Below are positions 40,575 to 54,461 of a DNA stretch of 64,000 bases, one piece after another. The position numbers and the translations under genes are program-made. This DNA is from Litomosoides sigmodontis (lineage: Eukaryota; Nematoda; Chromadorea; Rhabditida; Onchocercidae). The notes beneath the pieces are model-generated. The model was not told where the DNA came from and did not search any database. It saw only the letters and a program-made list of their open reading frames with translations. Position 1 is the first letter of the stretch; every line of letters starts with the position of its first letter. The stretch spans positions 211,501-275,500 of the forward strand of contig OY718803.1 of NCBI GenBank assembly GCA_963070105.1. Reading direction: 5' to 3'.

Positions 40575-40991
40575 TTAGTTGGTTTTTGATTTATTATTAT
40601 CCGTTACAATTACCGTATGTTGCTTTCTCCTAGCATTTGCATAAATTGTAGCAGCAACGATTGCAATCAGTCCTCCTATGCCGATTACGGTAAGTGCTTG
40701 ACTGTCTTCCTGAAAATAGAGAAAAAGGAAAAATAGTAAGGAAATGAAATAGGAAGAAGGAATTACAGGCTTACCTTCACATAATCGTGCTGGACAAACT
40801 TCTGTAAACATACAATCATCAGTGAAATTAATCAAATTTGGCAAAAAGTCTACTTAAAACTTTCAAATTCCTTGTCATATCAATACTACCGACTAGTGTG
40901 TTAAGCCATCGACTTTTCATGGACAGAAGTGGAAAAACGATAAAAACCGAACGATAATTATGCTGCTGACAAGATTAAGAGATCGAGAAAA

Positions 40992-41026
<35 letters not shown>

Positions 41027-43354
41027 GTATTACTGATCTCGCTTTAAGGAGAAACGTTATAATAAATTGAATTTAAACTACTGAATTCTGAAAAAGAAAC
41101 AGAAATGCATACCAAAATATCTGCGACTCGCTCCTTCACATGCTCATAAAAGTTCTCAAGTGCCGTTGGCGGCTCCGGTACGTGATAACCACGTAAATCC
41201 TTGAACTTGTACATTGCGAATGCGGTCAAACTTCGGATGTTTTTGGCTGCATCTTTGTAGCGGTACATCTTTCCTCGATGAAAGCTATAAATTTGAAGCT
41301 TTATAAGGACTCAATACATGGCATGTTTATTATTGACAGAAATTAAAAATTGCAGCCTAAAAGCTGAAGTCTTAATTTGCAAGAGAAAACATTTTTTCCC
41401 TATCTAAATTCATGACACTCACAGAAGGAATATCGGACATTGAGCATCATCTAGGCGGAAACGATCTGTGACGTCATCATTGATTGACATGTCCACCCTG
41501 CCGACATTCACTAAACCACGTAGTCTAAAAAATCTTTCATCGTCCACAAGTTTTCCATGCTCGGGTTTTCAAAATTTTATGAAAATGCCACTTACTTATG
41601 CGCTACAGATTCCCACGTGGCAACAAATGAATTACAATCCGGTTCTTCTGAGTTGTAACTATAAAAATTAACCAGTTAGAAATATTGAAATACCGTTAGA
41701 TTGAAATTTATAGCCAAAAACACACTTTGAAATTTTGGTATCCAAACAATTTCTGAACATTAAAATTCTTGTCGCTTTAATTATAACGCTAGATGAAGTA
41801 TAAAAAATACTTACAACATGACAAACCAATCCAGTGCACCTTCATCAGGTGAATAGCTGTCCGTATAATCTTCAAAACTGTCATCAGTAAGAACCCAAGT
41901 AACTACTTCTTCATGTGAACGTAGCCAACGTAGTATCGCATGCGAATCATTGAAATCGCCTAAGAGAGCAGGATGTAATTTAAAATTTTTAAACTTTATT
42001 TTGAAACTAATAAATCTGATAAATCAGTTAAATTATCATACATGCAATCTGATAAGCACTCTGGATTTAGTCAGAGAATCTAAAATTTAAAGATGAAAAT
42101 TCTAAAATAACTTTTATGACAGTGCACTCACCGTCATACGTGATTGGATTTTGCCGCCTGAAGTAAACTAAAGCTGGAAATGTTGCAACAGCAAGCCCAC
42201 GTGCAACACTTCGGTCATCTGTTTTAACCACCTTTAAACAATTCATAAAATTAAGTATTCACATTACATTGGACCTGGTACTAGCTAAACAACTTAATTC
42301 TACACCCGAAAATGAAAAAAAGCCATAAATGCATGAGCATGGAAATTCTACGAAGGAATTTAAATTATCAAATTTACCGCACGAAAAATCAGAATTTGAA
42401 TATTTCAGATGATTATTTTATGTTTGTAGAGAAAAGGCGAATTGCATGAGAAATGCAAGATCCAAGCACAAAATGCTAATATTCTAAAAAAAAGGAGAGA
42501 GTTTAAAAGAAACTTCAATATATCCTGTTGCTTCGATATCATCATCGATTTCCTCCACCACTGCAAGTGCCTCACCACAATTCGGGCATTTCGCATATCC
42601 GTCATCTACAACTGGCAGACATGGAACTTCTAAGTTTATTTACCATCATAAGATCGATTGTGGTTTACTAGTGCAGAATTAGTTCCTTTACTGTCACTGT
42701 CATGAATGAAAGAGGGACACAGGAATAGGTTGGAAAGAAAATCCTCATCTAAACTGCCTCAACGACGTCATTAGCGCATTCGTATTTCATTATGGCACAA
42801 ATTTCACCGGAAAATTTTCATTGTTATTATCCGCATTTGTGGCTCTCACCCGAATAAATATGGTAATCGTTAAATTTAATTTAGAAGGAAGGAAAAGAGA
42901 AACGAACAGAAGAATATGACGAGATTTTTGGTTGACGTACGGATAATTTGATCAATTTTGTCCTCGTCAACATCTTCTATAGTGCTGTCTTCGTCTTGCG
43001 TAACATCTTGACGTGATGACGTCATCCTATGTGTTTCCTTCTGTAAATATGGATGAATATATGGTACGACTGGACATGACAAGTCTGACGATCTCTCTGT
43101 AAATGATGCCGTCTCATCAACTTGACATTTAATTTAATTTCACAAATCATCACATGAAATCAATCACAAGTGAAATGTTCTCTGCCAACAAAGGAGCATT
43201 AAGCTACCTTATATTTTGCACTGTCTCTAGCGGAATGTTGTTGCTCGTGCTCTCTGAATATCTCATCTGATTTTGAAGATTTACCTCGTTTCGCTTCCAA
43301 CGTACAACACCACAACAGTGACAACAGCAGAAATAACGATTCAGTACAATTCAT
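40575..43354 (-). CDS. Type I membrane protein with two thioredoxin-like folds (CPNC motif)
   Basis: Eleven exons close in phase: 43354-43285, 43266-43208, 43040-42941, 42605-42514, 42231-42132, 41959-41815, 41658-41596, 41524-41423, 41284-41113, 40801-40775 (27 nt), 40709-40575; 354 aa. Residues 1-22 form a signal peptide (LFLLLSLLWCCTLEA). A charged, disordered segment follows (about 23-76). Thioredoxin-like fold 1 has the redox-type motif CPNC at 83-86 and the cis-proline strand ATFPALVYF. Fold 2 (about 150-250) has ALDWFVMFY and a C-x4-P cis-proline-like QCPIFLLF but no CxxC. One membrane helix (about 317-334: LTVIGIGGLIAIVAATIY) precedes a short basic cytosolic tail. This suggests an ER redox or chaperone-type protein of the PDI/TMX/calsequestrin-like group; the exact subfamily is not recognised. 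Confidence 0.85.
40991..41027. repeat. Compound (CT)n(AT)n microsatellite in an intron
   Basis: A CT tract (about 40992-41008) continues into an AT tract (to about 41026) within an intron of the thioredoxin-fold gene. Confidence 0.9.
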
Positions 43355-43550
43355 TGTGTGCAATTATGCTATTCCGATAACAATTACTATTATAATTATC
43401 GTTCATAAAAGTTTCGCTCGATTCCTATAATAAATAGCAGACGAATAGAAAACTGACAATTACGTATGTATTGTCAGACTTCACTTACGTACGTAAGACA
43501 AGTCCAACGTGCAGTGTTGGAGACGTGAAGGAAAACTACTATTATTTAAG

Positions 43551-43612
43551 AGGGAAGGAATAGAAACTAAAAGGAATAGAAACTAAAGGGAAGGAATAGA
43601 AACTAGAACCTA
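43551..43612. repeat. Short tandem repeat GGAATAGAAACTA
   Basis: Three units of GGAATAGAAACTA, separated by AAA/AAGGGAA linkers, occur between 43556 and 43608. Confidence 0.75.
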
Positions 43613-43705
43613 AAAACAGTCGAGCGTTATGTAATTTATCCTGAAATGCGATCAAATGAATAAATCCACCTCAATCGTATCATGTTGCAAGTCCAACGTA
43701 TAGGT

Positions 43706-43740
<35 letters not shown>

Positions 43741-43755
43741 CGTGTGTGTGTGTGG
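43706..43755. repeat. (TG)n microsatellite
   Basis: Interrupted TG repeat of about 50 bp with CG interruptions near 43737-43743. Confidence 0.95.
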
Positions 43756-46612
43756 CCGTGCCGTGCGTGTACTGACTGTTGTTATATATTTTCCTAGCAA
43801 TGTTAATGTGAGAGAGAAAGGGAAGAGTTGGATGGAAGAAGGAAGTTGAGGGTTCTTCTTCTTCCTGTGGGTGGTGGCTGGGCGGGTCGGAGGAGCAACG
43901 GCTCTCAGAAGGAGGTGGAGAGGGTGGGAAAAAAGTTGTATGAATTTTTCTCGCAGCAAATGCCGTCGCTTTGAAGCTGATAATAAGCTTTTCTAACTTT
44001 CACAATTTCAACTCGTGCATTTTTCCGTCCGCCTGTCGCTCGCCTCTTCGCTCTGCTCAGCTGCTCGATCAACTGACAATCACATCTTTGGCATCACAAA
44101 GATGAAGGGGAGGAGGAGTTCGTTTCCATCCCCACACTAAATGCACTAATTTGAATTGTCGATAGGAAATCAAAATTGGTGGACGTATTGTTCTGTGCAC
44201 GAATTTGAGAACTCAGTGAGTGAAATTAATTCTCTTCTTTTATCTGCCGCATTGCTTCATCCCCCTCTTTGAAATAAAAAATGAAGTGACATGTTACTGC
44301 TCCGCAACTAGCAACTAGCACAGTAGTTAATTCCCGCACATTCACATCGGTCACTCTTTCCAACTTTTTCCCAAAATGCTTTACGATATTTGACTGGTAG
44401 ATGTCAAGCTTCATAAAATAGGAGCAATTGAAAAGAAATAGTCAAGTGTTTAATTAGCACAAAGCCGATTATTGATAAACTTAAATTTAAACGGCTGATC
44501 GTGTTTCATGTTCCACGTCTGACGGAGACAAGAAAGCATAACTCGCAATGCTTGAAGCATCCATCCATACACACGACCATTTGCTTACCGTTTCTCTTAA
44601 CTGTGCTGCACCAAAACAAAGCAATAAAATTTTTCGTTTTGCCAATGGTTGATTATCAAGCATTTCACGTTCTACCATCGCATACCACTTGACTTTGCCT
44701 AAGCAGTAACGGAGTGACGCAAATATGATATGTTTCACTGCTGCAAAGACACTTCGTTGCCGCATGCCACTTAGTGTGAAGACACGTGCTGTACGAGTGA
44801 GATCCTTTTCAATTCACATCATTTATTCTTCTCGCAAAAGTATTTTACAATTATTCATTGTTGCACACTCACAGAATCTCGCAAAAGCAATCGCTTTTTT
44901 GCTTCAGTTGTATGGCTTGCATGAAGACAGGTAGTACTTAATTCCAAAAATTAGATAAATCAATCTACGGCGAACACGAAACAAAAAATACCAAGAAAAG
45001 CGATAAATATACACAGCGCGTTTCAGTGCAGTAAAAACAAAAGGGAAAGTATAATGAACTAAAAGTCATAGTTCGATATGTATTTACTATCACGAAATAC
45101 CACCACCCTTACCTGATCAGATGGTTGCTACGAAATGTCGCAGTTGAAATGTCATTATTACGCGATCATCAGATGGATCACGTTCAATGCTGTCAAGATC
45201 AGGGAAAAATATGGATTAAGAAATACGTTAGACCAACTAAACGATTCTTGTTAACTCGAAAACCCGAACAGAAATTACGGCCGGATAATTCAAGAAAAAG
45301 GAAAACTGAAATTACTCCCAAATTTAGTTTTGAAAACCCTCCCAAAGTGTAATTTCCGAAGTAAACTCTTCTAACTTTTTGCACTACTATATTCAGAAAA
45401 TGAAAGCTCCGGATGCAAAAAAACAGAATTTCGGGAATCAACTCATCTCTGAATTACAAAAAGCAAAAGCACCCATCGTTTCAAAGTCCACGTGAATGAA
45501 ATGCACAATGACTGCTGATGGATTGATATAACACGAGGGTAATTTTTCGGATGCTTAACTACAAGTCAAACAAACGATTTTTCCGACATAAAACTGTTGT
45601 GTAATGTAACCACAAACATTATGAAAGCTTTTGAACTTCACATACCAACAATAACAGAATCCAACAAAATACACATGCGCAACGCTTATATCTCTAAAAA
45701 AGGCCGATTTCTTGTATCCCTATTCCTTCTTTGTACTATTAAACCAACACATTATCTCACGCTAAAAAATTTCCTGCAAAAAAAGCAATATGGAAATCAA
45801 AAATTCGAAGACAGAATAAGGTTTGTATCTAATTACACTTAAAATCTTGCTAATTTTAGCAAAATAAGTATTGAAAGATTAAAAGAGATACAAGAAATAC
45901 TTTGCCGACCGGTTTGAAACACTTTTTAATACTGCAAAATCTTGCTTTAAGTACAATACAGAGGGATGCAAAATGAATAAAAAATAACAAAACATCTGAA
46001 ATTATTGGTAATAATTTAATCGAAAGTTTTGCTCAAATATTTGGCCCGGTTGTCAACATGTACACTAGTGAAACCAACCAATTTAAAACTTATGCTTCTC
46101 AAATCTGGAAACAAAGCATTGCGAAAAACTCCATGAAACAATACAGCAGTTATCAAACACCATTATCCAACATGATATCCATAACGATTATTCTAATATG
46201 ATCCAGTTTCCAGTAACAGGTGATTACGAGTCAATATTGAACACAATTATACATGCAATCACAATTCCCAATATCATATAGTTTCATCCACTCAAACAGG
46301 TTTAGTCAATCAACGTGAAACAAACAATCGTATCCGAATAACACGTCCACATCTTGTACAAACACACAAAAACAGTTCCTGCTGGGAAGAACGCAGAGAT
46401 AAGTAAATTGATTTTAAACAGATGACAAATAAAGACTAACATATGCAAAACTCTGAACTCACTTCCATGTAAACCGCATTTCTTAAAAATATTCGCGCTT
46501 ACCCGTGTCTAATACTTGGAATCGTAAGCGAAGGTTTATACTATACCAAGAACTTGGTGAGACAGAAGTGATTTACACTATTGCTTCGGCAAACAAGCAA
46601 TGGCATCCTTTT

Positions 46613-46614
<2 letters not shown>

Positions 46615-46657
<43 letters not shown>
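46615..46657. repeat. (TA)n microsatellite
   Basis: About 21 uninterrupted TA units lie roughly 30 bp beyond the stop codon of the PNISR-like gene, in its presumed 3' UTR. Confidence 0.95.
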
Positions 46658-46662
<5 letters not shown>

Positions 46663-46688
46663 TGAGAAAGAGAATAAAGTACTCTGGA

Positions 46689-49600
46689 TTATAAACGCGA
46701 TCTTCTGAAATACCTATCTCGGTGGTGCCTTTCGCTAGAACGTCTCCTTTCACGGCTTCGTGAACGTGACTTATGACGTTCCTCAAACCTACAAAAGAAA
46801 AATGTTACAACATGCACGTGACACTTTGCGTCTATGTTTAAACGTTCTATCCTTATTATTCAATCACACTATAAATGAATACCTTCGACTGCTTGTATTA
46901 CGTGATCGAGAGCCTGATCTCAATCTTTTATGACTGCTTGAACGGCGCCGTTTGTGATACAACTCTCTGCTGGTTGATCTTCGACGATAATGTTCAGGAG
47001 TTCGAGATCCACTTTTATCACTATCTGATCTAAAGTATGCATCATTTTGCCATTATGACAAACGTAGATTCATAGATTTATCCAATTTTACTCCAAGTAA
47101 ATATCATAACCAAATTTTTTAAATTAACTTACGAATCTAACGTATTATCAGCGCCTTTTTTTGCCGAATCTTCCCTACAACTATCAGGTCGCCTGAAAAT
47201 CTCCAAAATTCCGAAATTCAATACATTTGAACCGGCACTTCATTAGAATTCAATTTATTCCCCGGAAAAAGTCAGATGATCAAATGATTATATCGAAAAA
47301 TTTATAAATTACACCAAAATTTAACACAGACAAAAATTTTACAATCAAAATCATTGATTCGATTGCAAGTGTTACGACACTTGCAAAATATTTTTCCCTT
47401 AAAAATTTTAAAGACAACTTGAGGCGTGTGATGAAAAGTCAAATATGATTACCGTTTCTTCGGACGCTCCCTACTCCGTGATTTCTTCTGCTGATGCTGT
47501 TTTCTTAACTCGCTAGTATGCCGTTCTTTCTTGTCTTTTTTATTGCCTCCATCGTCAATGATATCAAACTTCCTTTGATCTGCAAATATTTAACTAGCTT
47601 TACTGTTTTTTTGGGTTAACACTCTAGAAATGTGCAGCAACTCAGGATTAAATGTTGTTATGCAATTTGGGCAATTGTCAATGCATAATAAATTCGTGTT
47701 CTATCATTTTTTTAGAAATGATTTTTAGTACAAAATCGGAGTACACTTCTTCGAAAATCAAAAACCTCAAAATTTCACCTATTCTTTTGCATGCATCATT
47801 TTCGTTCGTTGAAAACGCAGTATATGACGCCTCATCATCGACGTTCTTCTTTCCCTGGACAGAAGTTTTTTTCTTTTCAACACCTGAAAATATAAATTTC
47901 CAGCTTAGCCATACTTACAAGTACTCAAAAAACACGAGAAAAAACAGAAATTAATCCATACCCAAAAAATCCGTGGGTGCCAAACCTTCTGGAATAATTG
48001 CAAGAAAAAAATGCGTATGCCAAAAAAAAATTGCTCTTGTTTGCAAGGAACCAAATTTTCTTAAAATATCTCTCATTTTTTACTCATCATATGTAACACA
48101 TTTTTTTCTGTTTGAAAGCCGGAAAGGTAGCACCCACGGCACGCGATCTATCCTTGGTTTCCAACTGAAGATGTATATGTATTAGTGAGGTGTGTCACAT
48201 GGACTGAGATGCATAGTAATACCTTGGGAGGATTCTGTAGAAGAGAATCCGTCATTGCTACTTAACTTGGCCTTACTCTTAGCACCCGATGATAGTATTG
48301 GAAGAAGTGGCACACTGAACAAAGCATCATCTTCATTACTACCACCATTACCATCACCAGCAATACTTGATTTCGGACATTCTTCGCTTTTTGTTTTACT
48401 CGTTGATTCATCCAGTTGCTTCGCATCACCTTCTTCATTCGACTCATCATCGCTTTCAGCACCTAAATTAGTCCTGATTTTAAAATAACAAATAAAATAA
48501 CAGACCTATGCATAATGTTAGGTGAGAGATCAGGATGTATTAGAGACGACGTCAAAAAGCTTGACAAGTTTTATTTATCATGTTTTGCAGGGAGAACTGA
48601 AAGCTAGGACGATTGAGCTTGACGAAGGTCATAAGTCGTACCAAATGAAAACAAATGACAAACAAACAAACTCGAACCGTCACACTAGCTATATGCTCAA
48701 GGTTGAAACGATAGAGGAGTGTACTGATTAACCGACAGCGTCATTTCATTCAAAAAAAGAGCTTAATACGTGAAACGTAGAACAACGTCCTATGAGCATA
48801 AACACTGACCAGACATTCTATGAAACGCAATTTTAGCTTTGACTAGCAGCCCATCTCGCAAATACATTGGGCAGCTTCAAACACGAGCTGTCAGAAAATA
48901 ACCACCAGAAAAAGAACCGAAATAATGAATGCTTAAACGGCTAGTCAAAAAATAATAAAAATACAGCGCAAAATGTAACAAAAGCTTACCAAGTGTACAC
49001 AAAGCGGCGAGAGCCGAGCTTTGGGCGAGAACTTTTGGCTGGGCTAAACATATATTCAACTTGATTAATTGATCGTTTTCAAAATCGAAATGGCGACGTT
49101 AAAACGTAGAAGTCACAAGGAGAAAGCAGACTATCCCTTAGTTTTTAAATGAACATGAATGACGTAGCCTGTTACCTCGGAAACGATACTTTTTTACTCC
49201 ATCATTGTTGTTTAATCAAAAACCAAAAAAAAGGAGAAATAGTTACAGGAACGATTTCAATTGATGACAGAAAAGGAGTGAAACATTTGTTGGACGCTAA
49301 ATTTCAAAATTGAAAACATGTACCGGAACGTCTAGCAATTTCGATCTGTTCCCTAGCAATACGTCCCAATTCATCATCTGTTGTTTCCAGCAAAATTTCA
49401 GTCATAAAACGCCGCAAAAGCATGAGCTACAAATAAATCAGGTCAATATAGTAATATTGGATGTAACTGTGAGTAAAATAGCAACTTTTCTGCTAAGCAA
49501 TAAAGGGTTCCTTCTTTTCATCCATTCCACTAACCCTTTTTCTAAGGACAAACGTCATGCAGAAATATACTTACTGCATCCTCCCGTGTTTCTTCTTCGG

Positions 49601-51459
49601 TCCGGTAATCAGTTGACCTTACATTTCTAGCTGGTTCTTGCTGCTTTTCCACTTTCTTTTTCTGAAGAAACACTGGCTCGCCATCAAGTTTGACTGTTTC
49701 TTTCGCATCTTCCGTTCCATTTTCATCCTCACTACTATCAGAATCCTAAAACTCAGTGAGAACGGAGTGTCGTAAAAATAATGAAATGATGAAAATTTCG
49801 TAAAATAAATTTAAATCAATACACTTATGTAACAATTAACAAGCATAAACTCACAAATTTTCCCAGTCCTTTAGAAGCACGACGAGCTTTTGCTGCTTCT
49901 TCGGCTGCTCGCAACTTAGCTTCCTTTGTTTGTTTTTTTTGCCTTTCTTGCTCCGCTTTTTCTAAACCTTCGCGGATCCAAGCCGGCAAAGCTTTTCGTG
50001 TTTGTTGATCTGAAAACATGATTTTAAGACTGAAAAATACTACATTGCCGTCAGCCAATGCTATCCGCCGCCATCTGATTCAATGTCGCACACACGAAGA
50101 AAAAAAGGAAAAAAGATAACCGATGAAAGGCATAGAATGAGAGTTTGACGGGGAATCGCGACGTGACGGATGATACCAATTTGGCGGTGCCGCCCAACCA
50201 GGACCCGGCTTAAGCCAATGAGCCATAGCACCTTCTGGAACTGTTTCTGAATCATCTGAATCATTATCTCGCCGACCACTCCTTTGTTTCTCATCCCACT
50301 CTTTGTAATAGTGCGAATACTGTAAAATAATTTAAAATCTGATGATATATCTAAGTTATCCGAGGCCTCGTCCGACCTACCAACCATGCAGATTACTGTT
50401 TGATCTTAACAGGCTATCTGAATGAATAAAACTTAACAAAAGAGATTATGAATAATGTAAATCATAACTTGCCTCACCCCCTTCTTCCTCGTCAGCAATT
50501 AGCTTTGCATCGCCATAAGGAAGCGTAGGCGGAAACGGGCCAGGTGGTACAGGAGTGACGCCCATCCATGGAGGAACTGGTGGCATAAAAGGAGGAAATG
50601 CACCAGCAGCTGGAGGTCCGAAATTATTCGGCGGTAGGGGTGGTATCCAACAAGGAGATGGTGTTGCAAAATTTGCATCTGAAAATTTCAAGGATAAAAT
50701 AAGCCAATTGGAATCAGCAAAAGCAAATATCCAGACAATGTCATATAAATACAGAGGGTTTCATTAAAGTCTTTAACTTTACAGAAGCAAGCAATATAAT
50801 TCGAAAACGTACCAACAGGAATAGTAGGTAAATACCCACCAGGTGGCAAAAAAGACCCATTTACCGGTAGTCCATCTGGTGCCGGTGGCGGATGAGATGG
50901 TGGTTCCTTGTTTGGCAGTGGTAACATGGAATCGTCTGACGCTACCGAAGGAACTTTACCTGCATCTCGCATTTGCATCCATTTTTGTGCTAACTGCGCC
51001 CAATTCACTGTAATTTAATGACGAATACAACCATTTAGTGTTTATCTACCAACTTCATCTACAAGCAATTCACATAAAGACATGATGCCGGATTTTTTAA
51101 GTGTAAAGTATAAACAGGTTTACATTGACGAGTTCAGTAAATCCACAGGTATACAACATAAGCAAAAACATTACGAAAGCTTCAGGCACTGCAAAAGCAT
51201 ACTGTCATCCTCACCCTCTTATTTCTACCCTACCAGTTTTTTTATGTCTAAAATAGCCTATTTCAAAAAAATTAGTGGGAGCAAATTCTCAGTTTTCAAA
51301 TTTTAAAAATTCTAAATTTAGACTTTCCGACAAATCTTTCCGACTCCATCGAAACGATCAGAAGATTTAAATCGATGTTCATTTGACATATTTACCTTCC
51401 GAATTCGGCATATTCTGATAAAACGATGCATCCAACCATTTCGCATTATTTTCTGCCAT
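46689..51459 (-). CDS. pnisr: PNISR-like arginine/serine-rich splicing-associated protein
   Basis: PNISR binds pinin and localises to nuclear speckles. Fourteen exons close in phase: 51459-51396, 51007-50813, 50678-50473, 50319-50121, 50009-49855, 49745-49575, 49426-49324, 49043-48990, 48462-48223, 47883-47779, 47579-47453, 47192-47133, 47029-46883, 46788-46689; 1926 nt, 641 aa (human 805). Family blocks in order: NWAQLAQKWMQMRDAG (about 23-38; human DWAALAQAWIAQREASG), a Pro/Gly-rich region (about 55-150), ALPAWIREGLEKAEQERQKK (about 227-246; human TLPAWIREGLEKMEREKQKK), LMLLRRFMTEILLETTDDEL (331-350), LAQSSALAAL (about 370-379), an acidic Ser-rich stretch, then a basic RS-rich tail (about 490-641). 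The third intron needs a GC donor (50472-50471, GCAAGT) for phase closure, and this makes the total length divisible by three. Confidence 0.93.

Positions 51460-54461
<3,002 letters not shown>

Larger units (their letters stand above)
43355..46688. other. Intergenic region between two minus-strand genes, about 3.3 kb
   Basis: Contains the upstream region of the thioredoxin-fold gene and the 3' flank of the PNISR-like gene. It holds a purine-rich tandem repeat (43551-43612, GGAATAGAAACTA units), a TG microsatellite, a GC-richer stretch at 43860-44110, and a TA microsatellite. Open frames at 44487-44765 (-), 45125-45352 (+) and 45597-45842 (+) have no recognisable family or splice logic. Confidence 0.5.

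Noticed and set aside
43636..43959. Minus-strand 107-codon frame with His-Thr repeats
   Set aside because: Produced by the TG microsatellite; no splice logic or family features.
44487..44765. 92-codon minus-strand frame
   Set aside because: No recognisable motif, no supporting exon phases, an overlapping open frame on the other strand; judged chance.
45125..45352. 75-codon plus-strand frame rich in Lys and Arg
   Set aside because: No initiator context, no family similarity, and an equally long antisense frame; not supported.
46505..46786. Frames around 46541-46786 with Tyr-Ile runs
   Set aside because: The minus frame overlaps the true last PNISR exon in another frame and continues into the TA microsatellite.
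48262..48462. Minus-strand Met/Lys-rich frame
   Set aside because: Out-of-frame shadow of PNISR exon 9, whose acidic frame joins both neighbours in phase.
50555..50767. Plus-strand Gly-rich frame
   Set aside because: Antisense shadow of the Pro-rich exon of the PNISR-like gene.
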